Source: Stieleria sp. JC731
Lineage (GTDB): Bacteria; Planctomycetota; Planctomycetia; Pirellulales; Pirellulaceae
Length of the DNA stretch: 64,000 nt
Assembly (NCBI RefSeq): GCF_020966635.1
Contig: NZ_JAJKFQ010000002.1
Location: 496,001 to 560,000, forward strand
Reading direction: 5' to 3'
This document shows positions 26,861-35,297 of this stretch, piece after piece. The stretch's first letter is position 1. The number at the start of each line of letters is the position of its first letter. The notes under the pieces were generated by a model. That model did no database searches. It was given only the letters and a program-made list of their open reading frames with translations, and was not told where the DNA came from. Position numbers and translations under genes: made by a program.

Positions 26861-27622
26861 TCAATCTTTTGATGAGTTCGAGGATTGCCATGCAAGTCGG
26901 TAGTCGCGAGGCGACATTCCTGTCGCTTGGCGAAACTGCCTTGTGAAAGCGCTTTGGTCGGAATACCCCACTTCCAACGCGATGGCAGCGATTGGCGTGT
27001 TTGTATGTTGAAGCTTTCCCTGAGCACGATCGATCTTCTGTTGGATCAACCACTGGCCCGTGGTTAACCCGAATACACTTCGCATCCGTCGGTCGAGCTG
27101 ATACCGGGACATGTTGGCAACTTTCATCAGATCATTGACCGACAGTGACTGCCCCAAGTTTCCTTTCGCATAGCTGATCGCTTCAGCGAGGTGCTCGAAC
27201 TCTTCGGTATCAACGTCAGGGATCTTCACGTCCTGCGAGACTCCGACCAATCCCGATATCACGCCGTCTGCTCGGCGCATCGGCAACTTCGTCGTCAGAC
27301 ACCATCCGGTATCAAGTGACGGATAGACATGAAGCTCCAACTGCGAGACAAGTGACTGCCCGGATTGCAACACTCGTTGATCCTGTTCTTCGTACCGTTG
27401 GCCGAGTGGGGCTCGCAATAGCTGGCTTGGCGTTTTACCGATCAAGTCCGTTTTGTCGCGAAGACCGCATCGGCTGACCAATGTTTTGTTGACCAACACG
27501 TATTCCCCTCTGTCGTTTTTGACAAAAAAAACGACATCGTGCAAACAGTCAAAAAGCTCTTCGCCTGTAAACGGCTGGTCTAGCTGAGCAAATAGTTCTG
27601 GAACCATCCCCACACCACACAT
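26861..27622 (-). CDS. PAS-AraC transcriptional regulator
   Basis: The N-terminal 120 residues form a PAS-like sensor (FDCLHDVVFFVKNDRGEYVL, followed by GKTPSQLL). The C-terminal 100 residues are an AraC-type double helix-turn-helix: SVNDLMKVANMSRYQLDRRM for the first and AIALEVGYSDQSAFTRQFR then GMSPRDYR for the second. The length of 253 fits this PAS-AraC class. It is divergent from the hydroxyproline catabolic operon, with 163 bases between the starts, and so is the likely activator of that operon, with a substrate or intermediate as signal. A second ATG 15 bases downstream (27607) is possible. Confidence 0.85.
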   Translation of the reverse strand: MCGVGMVPELFAQLDQPFTGEELFDCLHDVVFFVKNDRGEYVLVNKTLVSRCGLRDKTDLIGKTPSQLLRAPLGQRYEEQDQRVLQSGQSLVSQLELHVYPSLDTGWCLTTKLPMRRADGVISGLVGVSQDVKIPDVDTEEFEHLAEAISYAKGNLGQSLSVNDLMKVANMSRYQLDRRMRSVFGLTTGQWLIQQKIDRAQGKLQHTNTPIAAIALEVGYSDQSAFTRQFRQATGMSPRDYRLAWQSSNSSKD

Positions 27623-27785
27623 TTGTGCGCATTTTCAAGTCAGGGGATCTGTTGTAGTCAAGAAATCGCTGGCGATCGAGGCGACAATTGCAAAGTCGTC
27701 AAAAAGGCCGCGGAACAGCCGTGCGCCGAAACAAATTCTGAATGGCAGCCGGATTAGGCAGGCTGAATTGAAAGTGGAGAAAACT

Positions 27786-28733
27786 GTGGCGGATCAATTA
27801 CCTGTCTTTCAAGGTTGCATCCCGGCGTTAATGACGCCCTGTGATGAAAGTGGCAAACCAAATTTTGACATCCTGGTCGAACAGGGAAAGCAGCTGACGT
27901 CTGCGGGCATGAACGCGGTCGTCTACTGCGGATCGATGGGTGACTGGCCTTTGCTGAGCGATGCTGAGCGTCAGGAAGGCGTCCAAAAACTGACCGCCGC
28001 CGGAGTACGTGTCGTGGTCGGAACGGGCGCACAGAACTCACGATTGGCAGCGGAACACGCGGCCCATGCACAACGCGTCGGTGCTGCCGGGTTGATGGTG
28101 ATCCCGCGGGTACTCTCACGGGGCACTTCGATCGCCGCACAGCGTGATCACTTTGCCGGAATCCTGAATGCTGCACCGGACCTGCCCGCAGTGATTTACA
28201 ACAGCCCGTACTACGGATACCAAACGAAAGCCGATCTGTTTTCCCAGCTCCGCGATCAACATTCCAACTTGGTGGGCTTCAAGGAATTCGGTGGTGCCGA
28301 ATCTTTGTCGTACGCGGCAGAGAACATCACCAGTGGCGACCCCGACCTTGCTTTGATGGTCGGTGTCGACACACAAGTTTTCCACGGCTTTGTTCGCTGT
28401 GGAGCGATCGGTGCGATCACCGGTGTTGGGAATGCATTGCCAAAGCAGGTATTGCGACTGGTCGAACTGTGCCAACAAGCTGCCAAAGGCGACAGCCTTT
28501 CACTGCGGCTTGCCAGCGAATTGGAATCGGCATTGGCGGTCTTATCGAAGTTCGATGAAGGGCCGGACTTGGTGCTGTATTACAAGCGTTTGATGACTTT
28601 AGAAGGCCAAGCCGGATACGAGCATCACTTCAATCCGACGGACGCGTTGTCCCCAAGTCAACTTGCGTTTATTGATGACCAATGGTCTCAATTCAAATCG
28701 TGGTGGGAGCAATGGGAAGGAGCGACTGCATGA
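27786..28733 (+). CDS. DHDPS-family lyase, probable pyrroline-4-hydroxy-2-carboxylate deaminase
   Basis: The GTG at 27786 is chosen because GGAG lies 6 bases upstream (27776-27779), giving 315 residues; a TTG six codons earlier is less likely. It belongs to the DapA (dihydrodipicolinate synthase/N-acetylneuraminate lyase) superfamily: an N-terminal PALMTPCDESGKPNFD segment, YNSP with Tyr138, and VGFKEFGG with the Schiff-base Lys166. In hydroxyproline catabolism a member of this family deaminates 1-pyrroline-4-hydroxy-2-carboxylate to 2,5-dioxopentanoate. The two overlapping downstream genes supply exactly the preceding steps, which supports that role over lysine synthesis. The stop overlaps the next start (ATGA). 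Confidence 0.82.
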   Translation: MADQLPVFQGCIPALMTPCDESGKPNFDILVEQGKQLTSAGMNAVVYCGSMGDWPLLSDAERQEGVQKLTAAGVRVVVGTGAQNSRLAAEHAAHAQRVGAAGLMVIPRVLSRGTSIAAQRDHFAGILNAAPDLPAVIYNSPYYGYQTKADLFSQLRDQHSNLVGFKEFGGAESLSYAAENITSGDPDLALMVGVDTQVFHGFVRCGAIGAITGVGNALPKQVLRLVELCQQAAKGDSLSLRLASELESALAVLSKFDEGPDLVLYYKRLMTLEGQAGYEHHFNPTDALSPSQLAFIDDQWSQFKSWWEQWEGATA

Positions 28734-29776
28734 GCATAGCTGATCCGTCATCATCACCAGTTCCGTGCTCGCCTGAACGCTTTGTGTCGCAGTACATCGA
28801 TACGCACACGGCCGGAGAACCGACGCGAGTCGTTCATCAATGCGACCAGGAATTCATGTCGTTGATGCCCTGTGACTTGGTCCGCCGACTGTCGAGTGAT
28901 TCCGATGCCCTTCGGTCAAGCTTGATCAATGAACCCCGCGGACATGAGGCGATGGTTGGCGCGATCCTTTGCCAGCCGAAAGACCCTGAGTGTTGTTCCG
29001 GCGTTGTGTTTATCAACAACGAAGGTTACCTGGGAATGTGCGGACACGGGGCAATTGGCGTCGCAGTTGCACTTCACTACATGGGCCGTATCCAACCAGG
29101 AAATCATTTCATAGACACCCCTGTCGGCAAAGTTGGGCTGAAGCTTGTCGGATCAAACGACGTCGAAATCAACAACGTCGCTTCGTACCGCTTTCGTCAT
29201 GACGTCCAGGTAAGTGTGCCCGAGCTGGGAGTATTCCATGGTGACGTGGCCTGGGGCGGAAACTGGTTTTTCCTGGTCAAGTCTTGTCCTTGGGAATTGA
29301 CGTTCGACAACATTGCCAAGCTGACGGACTATTCAATCCAGATCCGTGATGCCCTCTCTGATCAAGGCATCACCGGTAAGGATGGCGCATTTATCGATCA
29401 TGTCGAACTGTTTGGACCAGCAACAACAACGGGTGCTGACAGTCGCAATTTTGTTTTGTGCCCTGGTGGCGCATACGATCGTTCCCCTTGCGGCACGGGA
29501 ACGAGTGCCAAGTTGGCTTGTCTGGCTGCCGATGGTCGACTTGCGCCCGGTGAAAGCTGGGTTCAGGAAAGTATCATCGGCAGTCAGTTTGTTGCGTCGT
29601 ACCGAACAGCCACCGACGGAACGATCCTGCCAACGATCTGTGGTCAAGCATATGTATGCGGCGAAGGACGCACGATCTTTCAACAGAACGATCCGTTCGC
29701 GTTTGGCATCACTGGATCGGGTGCCCAGGGTAGGCAAGCCCTGGGTAAGCACTCCCATGGCGAGGCAGTTCAATGA
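28730..29776 (+). CDS. 4-hydroxyproline 2-epimerase (proline racemase family)
   Basis: The ATG overlaps the upstream stop and has GGAAGGAG just before it; product 348 residues. Proline racemase family signatures are clear: YIDTHTAGEPTRVV at the start, MCGHGAIGV with Cys104, and SPCGTGTSAK with Cys254. Both catalytic positions are Cys, which fits epimerase or racemase activity and argues against trans-3-hydroxyproline dehydratase, where the second Cys is replaced by Thr. Together with the flanking genes, conversion of trans-4-hydroxy-L-proline to cis-4-hydroxy-D-proline in the cytoplasm is the best call. Its stop overlaps the next start (ATGA at 29773). Confidence 0.88.
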   Translation: MSIADPSSSPVPCSPERFVSQYIDTHTAGEPTRVVHQCDQEFMSLMPCDLVRRLSSDSDALRSSLINEPRGHEAMVGAILCQPKDPECCSGVVFINNEGYLGMCGHGAIGVAVALHYMGRIQPGNHFIDTPVGKVGLKLVGSNDVEINNVASYRFRHDVQVSVPELGVFHGDVAWGGNWFFLVKSCPWELTFDNIAKLTDYSIQIRDALSDQGITGKDGAFIDHVELFGPATTTGADSRNFVLCPGGAYDRSPCGTGTSAKLACLAADGRLAPGESWVQESIIGSQFVASYRTATDGTILPTICGQAYVCGEGRTIFQQNDPFAFGITGSGAQGRQALGKHSHGEAVQ

Positions 29777-31032
29777 CGCCAGGAAAATCAGAAACGGTCA
29801 TCGTCGTTGGCGGAGGAATCGTCGGTCTTTCTTGCGCCCACTACCTCACGGAGCAGGGTTACAAAGTCACGATTATCGATCGAAAAACGATTGGCAGTGG
29901 CTGCTCACATGCAAACTGTGGCTACATCTGCCCAAGCCATGTTCTGCCGCTGACCGAACCGGGTGCGATCGGTATCGCGATGAAGTCGCTGCTGAATCCC
30001 AATGCGCCATTTCGTGTTAAACCGAGATTCTCACCAGCCCTTATTCGCTGGATGCTAGAGTTTGCCCGCCGTTGTCGCAAACAAACGATGTTGGACTCGG
30101 CAAAGCACCTGCATGCGATTCTGAGCTCGTCGATGACCGAGTATCGGCAACTGGTTTCCGAAGGCTACTTTGATGGCCAATGGAAGAATAACGGATTGTT
30201 GTATGTGTTTCGAAGCGAACACGCGTTGGCCGAGTTCCAAGAAACTTGCGATTTGATCGATCAACATTTTGGCGTCTCGATCACCAAAATCGACGGCAGC
30301 GATCTTCCCCAATTCGATGCAGCATTGCGTAGCGGTCTTGCGGGTGCTTGCCTCTACGAAGACGACTGCAGTGTCCGCCCTGATCTGCTCGTTTCCCAGT
30401 GGCTTGCAAACCTCCGCCAGCGTGGCGTTCAAATCATTGAAAACAGCGAAGTCATCGCGTTTGAGAAGCAGTCGGGTCGTCTGAAGTCCGTCCAAACTTC
30501 CAAAGGGACTCAAACGGCAGATCATTTTGTGATCGCGACAGGTGCCTGGAGCCCATTCCTTTCAGAATCACTCGGCTGCCGCATTCCGATCGAGCCCGGA
30601 AAAGGCTACTCCGTGACGATGGATCGCCCCGATCCATGCCCAACACACCCGATGCTATTTCCCGAACACAAAGTCGGCGTGACTCCGTTCGACGACGGTT
30701 GCCGTTTGGGTTCGATCATGGAGTTCGCAGGATACGACACCAGTATTTCACCGAAACGTATCGAACAGCTTAAACGCTCGGCGGAACCTTACCTACGATC
30801 AACATTCGACACCAAAGTCTCAGAAACTTGGTTCGGATGGCGGCCGATGACGTGGGACAGTCTGCCGATCATTGGTCCAGTGCCGAAACTGGCAAACGCT
30901 TTCCTTGCCACCGGTCACAACATGCTGGGAATGAGCTTGGCATCGGCGACAGGTCGGCTGATCGGTGAACTGGTTTCCGGCAGTTCGCCCCACATCGATG
31001 TCACGGGTTTCTCACCCGGGCGCTTCAATTGA
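29773..31032 (+). CDS. DadA-like FAD oxidoreductase, probable D-hydroxyproline dehydrogenase
   Basis: This 419-residue DAO-type flavoprotein has the dinucleotide motif VVGGGIVGLS at residues 11-20, the DadA-type segment GSGCSHANCGYICPSH, and the C-terminal RPMTWDSLPIIGPV plus ATGHNMLGMSLA blocks that close the FAD site. The family oxidises D-amino acids to imino acids with electrons passed to the respiratory chain. Coupled by overlap to the epimerase, it should oxidise cis-4-hydroxy-D-proline to the pyrroline that the first gene deaminates. The final step, an aldehyde dehydrogenase making 2-oxoglutarate, is not in this operon. Confidence 0.85.
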   Translation: MTPGKSETVIVVGGGIVGLSCAHYLTEQGYKVTIIDRKTIGSGCSHANCGYICPSHVLPLTEPGAIGIAMKSLLNPNAPFRVKPRFSPALIRWMLEFARRCRKQTMLDSAKHLHAILSSSMTEYRQLVSEGYFDGQWKNNGLLYVFRSEHALAEFQETCDLIDQHFGVSITKIDGSDLPQFDAALRSGLAGACLYEDDCSVRPDLLVSQWLANLRQRGVQIIENSEVIAFEKQSGRLKSVQTSKGTQTADHFVIATGAWSPFLSESLGCRIPIEPGKGYSVTMDRPDPCPTHPMLFPEHKVGVTPFDDGCRLGSIMEFAGYDTSISPKRIEQLKRSAEPYLRSTFDTKVSETWFGWRPMTWDSLPIIGPVPKLANAFLATGHNMLGMSLASATGRLIGELVSGSSPHIDVTGFSPGRFN

Positions 31033-31153
31033 GGTCACGTCATCGGCATCCATAGCGATGTCGAACCGCGGTAGACGCGTCGCTACGATGCCTCGTTACC
31101 GTCAAATGACGGACTCCTTTGAGAATGCGAACCAAACTGAATAGGTTGATTGA

Positions 31154-32158
31154 ATGTTTCAAGCTTATGCCGCGAGCGGTCCTGACAGCGACTTCGAGAA
31201 AATCGAATTCGATCCCGGTGAATTGGGACTCGATGAAGTCGAACTGAGTGTCGAATTCTGTGGGGTTTGCCACAGTGATTTGAGCATGAAGCAAAACGAC
31301 TGGGAGATGACCAACTACCCATTCGTTGGCGGACATGAAGCCGTCGGAAGGATCACGAAACTGGGTGAAAGCGTCAACGGCCTAGAAGTCGGCCAACGCG
31401 TCGGGGTGGGTTGGACTGCGTCCTCCTGCTTGCAATGTAATCAATGCCAGAGTGGTTATCAAAACCGTTGCGCAGATGCCGAAGGCACGATTGTGGGTCG
31501 ACATGGCGGTTTTGCAGACCGGCTTCGCGTCCAAGCGGCCTGGGCGATACCGATCCCCGATGGCGTTGACTCAGTGGACTGCGGACCGTTGTTCTGTGGC
31601 GGGCTGACCGTGTTCAATCCCTTTGTCGAAAATAACATCTTGCCCACAGCCCGTGTTGCGGTCATCGGCATCGGTGGACTCGGACACATGGCGTTGCAGT
31701 TTGCGAACGCCTGGGGATGCGAGGTCACAGCCTTTAGCACCTCTCCGGACAAAGAGGAAGAAGCTCGTCAAATGGGTGCCCACCACTTCCTTAATTCTCG
31801 TGACGAAGAGGCTTTACAGTCCGTCGCCGGAAAATTTGACATGGTGCTCGACACCGTCAACGCGCCGCTAAACTTTGATGCCTACATCAACACGTTGCGT
31901 CCCGGCGGAACGTTTCATGTGGTCGGTGCGGTTCCAAAAATCGAAGCCACCACGTTCCCTCTGCTACTGGGCCAAAAATCGATCAGTGCATCACCCACCG
32001 GAGGAATTGTACGTGCGAAAGAGATGCTGGAATTCTGTGCCAGGCACCAGATCAAACCATTGATCGAAACGTTTCCGATGAGCCAGATTAATGAGGCCAT
32101 GGACCGATTGGCTGAAGGCAAGGCACGCTACCGCATCGTGCTCAAGTCAGATTGGTAA
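31154..32158 (+). CDS. Zinc-dependent NAD(P) alcohol dehydrogenase (YahK/CAD-like)
   Basis: This 334-residue medium-chain dehydrogenase has the catalytic zinc site CGVCHSDL (Cys36-Cys39-His40) with GGHE (His61-Glu62), and the structural zinc loop CLQCNQCQSGYQNRC. The cofactor loop is GIGGLGHMALQFA, followed by STSPDKEEEARQMG, which fits an NADPH-preferring aldehyde reductase of the YahK/cinnamyl-alcohol type. It lies 121 bases after the hydroxyproline operon in the same direction; a role in detoxifying aldehydes from that pathway is possible but not shown. Confidence 0.88.
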   Translation: MFQAYAASGPDSDFEKIEFDPGELGLDEVELSVEFCGVCHSDLSMKQNDWEMTNYPFVGGHEAVGRITKLGESVNGLEVGQRVGVGWTASSCLQCNQCQSGYQNRCADAEGTIVGRHGGFADRLRVQAAWAIPIPDGVDSVDCGPLFCGGLTVFNPFVENNILPTARVAVIGIGGLGHMALQFANAWGCEVTAFSTSPDKEEEARQMGAHHFLNSRDEEALQSVAGKFDMVLDTVNAPLNFDAYINTLRPGGTFHVVGAVPKIEATTFPLLLGQKSISASPTGGIVRAKEMLEFCARHQIKPLIETFPMSQINEAMDRLAEGKARYRIVLKSDW

Positions 32159-32303
32159 GCCTTTTCTGAACTTGTGTCGCTCGCCGCTCACGGCGACTTC
32201 AGGATTTGCTTTCAATTGACGAATCCTCGTGCGAAGGGATCATCGCCGGAATCTGTATGCATTAGCAAAACTAAGTCAGGCGAGCATTTTCGATAAAGTC
32301 GAT

Positions 32304-32318
32304 CGATCAAAATGATCG
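32304..32318. promoter_or_regulatory. Perfect dyad upstream of the metal efflux operon
   Basis: CGATCA and TGATCG flank AAA, a 15-base perfect inverted repeat 88 bases before the first gene of the efflux operon. Its position suits an operator, but no matching regulator is adjacent. Confidence 0.3.
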
Positions 32319-32405
32319 GTTACACGCAACCGCTGACAAAACCCGATCTATCAATCGGAGCGACATTCCATGTTGCGATGATGGTTCGTCAGTTGCGATC
32401 GAAAT

Positions 32406-32882
32406 ATGCTTGCCCATCTGAACCGAATTACGAAGCCAATCTGTTACGTGATCATCACGATGGTGATCGCGTGCTTTCCGATTCGCGCTGTTCCTTGCGA
32501 AGCCTGTTCACACCACGACGGACTTCACAAGCAATGCTTTTGTACTGAGATCAAGGCAGAAACCCGAGTCGGGACAGAGCCTTCCGCCAAGCAAGGTCCT
32601 AGTACTGAAGCGTTGGCGACGCGTTGCTCGATAACGCAGATCGCACCAGCATGCTCACATCCCTGCCACGACTGCGATGGAAGCTGCGCACACTGCTCGG
32701 TATCAATTGACATGGCTTGGCTAAGAGCGGCTTCGCACGATCAGACATTTGCGATCGAACGGTTGAATTCCGCCGTGGCAATAGCGATCAAATTGCAAAT
32801 GGAAGTTGATTCGGTCCCACAATCGAAACCGCCACCACGATGCACCTCAAGTGAATTGAAGCCATTCGTCCTACGAATTTAA
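32406..32882 (+). CDS. Small exported Cys/His-rich protein, putative metal binder
   Basis: The 158-residue product begins with a hydrophobic segment (ICYVIITMVIACFPI) that looks like a signal peptide. The mature part has ten Cys in about 75 residues, arranged PCEAC, QCFC, CSHPCHDC and CAHC with interspersed His, which suggests metal binding or disulfide knots. It does not match a family I know. It lies 60 bases upstream of the outer-membrane efflux gene in the same direction, so a periplasmic metal-capture or chaperone role for the RND pump is a reasonable inference. A start at another in-frame codon is possible; coding is supported by the signal peptide and position only. Confidence 0.55.
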   Translation: MLAHLNRITKPICYVIITMVIACFPIRAVPCEACSHHDGLHKQCFCTEIKAETRVGTEPSAKQGPSTEALATRCSITQIAPACSHPCHDCDGSCAHCSVSIDMAWLRAASHDQTFAIERLNSAVAIAIKLQMEVDSVPQSKPPPRCTSSELKPFVLRI

Positions 32883-32942
32883 GTTGAAACGCGACTTTTC
32901 AGTTTGCATTTCTTCAAAGCCAAAACAATCACGGATGATCCA

Positions 32943-34475
32943 ATGAAATCGAAATTCACGTTGGCGGTCACAGGTGGACTGGTATGTCTAGCGAGTGGCT
33001 GTGGAATCACACGACCAAGTTTGAAGCCATCTGTCTTGGAAACGCCGGTCGCAGCAAAGCCGACGACAAACGACAACGTTTCGGCCAAGACAAAATCTCC
33101 CGCTGCGTCGGTCCAGCTGGCTGGATTCTCTGAAACCCCAAGCGACACGGTCTTGCTTGGCGACCTGTTAGCACAACACAGCGATGCATCCGCTGATAGC
33201 AGCGCTGTCGCTGCCGAGCCCTATATCGCCAGCGAGCCTCTTGTGGCGTCCGACGGTGCGGCGACCTTAGAAGAGCTGCTTGCGATCGCCTTCGGTAATA
33301 ACCCAGCGATCAACGAGCTAGCCGCGACCACACAGAAGGCTGCTGGCTATCGAACACAAGTCGCCTTGTATGCCAATCCGATTGTTGGCTACCAAGGTCA
33401 ACAGCTTGCAGACAAAGGCACCGAACAACACCTGCTGTTTATCGATCAGGAAATCGTGACCGGCGGTAAACTTCAGCTGAACTGTGCGGTACTCAATGAG
33501 GCCTTGCGTGCTCAGTTGCAAGAACTCGAAGCACAAAAGATGCGTGTCGCAACGGACATCAAAACCGTGTACTTCGATTGCATGTTGATTCAACAACAAC
33601 TGCAATTGATCGAAGCGTTTGCTCAGCAACTCGACCGTGGCGTCGAATTGGCCAACCAACGTTTTGCCGTTGGCGAAGGCACTCGCATTGATGCGTTGCA
33701 AACCAAAGTCCAGCTCAATCAGCTGCAATTGACCAGCCAGCAAAAGGCGGCGACCCTGCAAGCACGTTATCGCGAATTGGCGGCCCTTTGCGGAACACCA
33801 AACCGTTCCATCACTTCCGTCTCGGGCGACAACCTTCCGTTGGCACCTGAGTCGATCGACTGGAACTCGATGGCGACCACCATCGTCGCCTCCAGCCCAG
33901 AATACGCGGCGGCCCATGCCCGAATTCGCCAGGCTTCTGCGGCTGTCCGACGGCACGAGGCGCAACCGATTCCTAACCTGCTGGTCCAAATGGGTACGGG
34001 GGTGGACAATAGCACTGGCGGCCATGGCATGCTGAACATCCAAGCGGGCGCGCCACTTCCGTTGTTCAATAAGAACCAAGGCAACATCGCAGCGGCTCGA
34101 GCAGAATACTGCCGGGCGGTTCAAGAGGCAGAACGGATTGAAAATGCTATCCGCGCTCGATTGGCTGAAGCCTCCGGCGAATACGACCGAGCAGCCAAGG
34201 CCGTGCAAATGTACGCGAACGAATTGCTGCCCGCTGCTCAGCAATCGCTGGACCTGGCGGAAGAAGCCTATCAGGCGGGCGAACAGGACTTCATCCAATT
34301 GCTGGTCACCCGTCGGACCTATTTCGACACCAACCTGGCATACGTCGAATCCCGTGGTGATTTAGCGATCGCCAAAGCCAAAATCGATGGCTATCTATTG
34401 TCCGGAGCCCTTAACGCGGTCTTCGATGGCAGCGGTGACGACTCGCTACGTGGTTTGACATTCAGTCAGCAGTAG
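32943..34475 (+). CDS. czcC: Outer-membrane efflux lipoprotein of the CzcC/CusC/TolC type
   Basis: The ATG at 32943 gives 510 residues with a lipoprotein signal (LVCLASGC). The body has two outer-membrane-efflux repeats with long helices: TLEELLAIAFGNNPAINELA starts the first, and EEAYQAGEQDFIQLLVTRRT is typical of the second. Such proteins form the trimeric exit duct of tripartite pumps. The following genes encode the adaptor and the RND pump, completing a CzcCBA-type set. An in-frame TTG 13 codons upstream is less likely because it would extend the signal peptide. Confidence 0.88.
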   Translation: MKSKFTLAVTGGLVCLASGCGITRPSLKPSVLETPVAAKPTTNDNVSAKTKSPAASVQLAGFSETPSDTVLLGDLLAQHSDASADSSAVAAEPYIASEPLVASDGAATLEELLAIAFGNNPAINELAATTQKAAGYRTQVALYANPIVGYQGQQLADKGTEQHLLFIDQEIVTGGKLQLNCAVLNEALRAQLQELEAQKMRVATDIKTVYFDCMLIQQQLQLIEAFAQQLDRGVELANQRFAVGEGTRIDALQTKVQLNQLQLTSQQKAATLQARYRELAALCGTPNRSITSVSGDNLPLAPESIDWNSMATTIVASSPEYAAAHARIRQASAAVRRHEAQPIPNLLVQMGTGVDNSTGGHGMLNIQAGAPLPLFNKNQGNIAAARAEYCRAVQEAERIENAIRARLAEASGEYDRAAKAVQMYANELLPAAQQSLDLAEEAYQAGEQDFIQLLVTRRTYFDTNLAYVESRGDLAIAKAKIDGYLLSGALNAVFDGSGDDSLRGLTFSQQ

Positions 34476-34530
34476 CAGAATCAGGCGATTGGCCACCGCT
34501 GTTGCATTGCCCTGTCCGGTATAATCCAGC

Positions 34531-34536
34531 GGTGTA
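34531..34536 (+). promoter_or_regulatory. TATAAT box between efflux genes
   Basis: A perfect -10 hexamer TATAAT follows TCCGG in the 145-base gap after czcC. The nearest -35-like hexamer (TTGCAT) is only 12 bases away, too close for a standard sigma-70 promoter, so this is a weak call. Confidence 0.25.
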
Positions 34537-34620
34537 TTCCAGATGTGATCTGAATTGACGTTTGCAACCGTCGCAACTAAACTCCGCCGCTGCGACACCA
34601 CCTTCCTTTAAAGTCCCCCC

Positions 34621-35061
34621 ATGTCATCACTAGCAGATTTAAAAAGGCTTTCAGTGCTTTTGCTGCTAGCGCTCTGCACGATACCTGGGCCTCGACTGGT
34701 CGCGCATTCACATGATTCGGAATCGCTTTCTTCGGAAGCCTATTTCGATCACATGGCGGAATACCACTCTGAAGCGTCGGAATTGGCCATCCCACCAGAC
34801 TGCCCGCACTATCACTGGGTGTTCAGCTGGGATGATTTTCGCAGCAAGGGTGTCTTTCCCCATACCGCTCAACCTTGCACAGCACTTCAGACGGATGAAC
34901 TGGACCAGTTCACAACTGTGACCCAAGTTCCACCTGCCTTTGCCGCAGACCCCTTCTTGCAGTGGAAACCGGCGCGGCTTTCTGAGCGTTCGGTTTGCCT
35001 TTATGACTGCAACGTCGCTCCGAGCACCGAGCGTGCTCGTCTCTGCGTTTGGACGTGTTGA
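34621..35061 (+). CDS. Small exported His-rich protein in metal efflux operon
   Basis: This 146-residue product has a signal-like segment (SVLLLLALCTIPGP) and a mature start HSHDSESLSSEAYFDHMAEYH, rich in His, Asp and Glu, then CPHYHW. Four Cys lie in the second half (QPC, VCLYDC, LCVWTC). It is located between the outer-membrane and adaptor genes of the RND operon, co-directional. Metal sensing or chaperoning is inferred from composition and position. No family is recognised. Confidence 0.5.
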   Translation: MSSLADLKRLSVLLLLALCTIPGPRLVAHSHDSESLSSEAYFDHMAEYHSEASELAIPPDCPHYHWVFSWDDFRSKGVFPHTAQPCTALQTDELDQFTTVTQVPPAFAADPFLQWKPARLSERSVCLYDCNVAPSTERARLCVWTC

Positions 35062-35297
35062 ACAACACGTTCAGCCATCCCGAACGGCTTTCTAGCAAGC
35101 CCGAATAGCATTCCGACTGTCGCGGTATGCGTTCCTGGAAAAGGCTGGACATCTCAAAAGCTGTCACTCTAAACGTCAGCCAATCCGGCCAGCGTATGCG
35201 CCATTGCAAACGCTTGCCCTGTCACTTTGCTTTCCATCGGAAAGCGAGTTCGTTTATGCATCCAACGGTCCAACATGCAGTCATGCGGAGTGACATG

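Noticed and set aside
33318-34298. Long antisense frame opposite the outer-membrane efflux gene
   Set aside because: It is a shadow of a well-supported coding gene; the translation has no recognisable domain.
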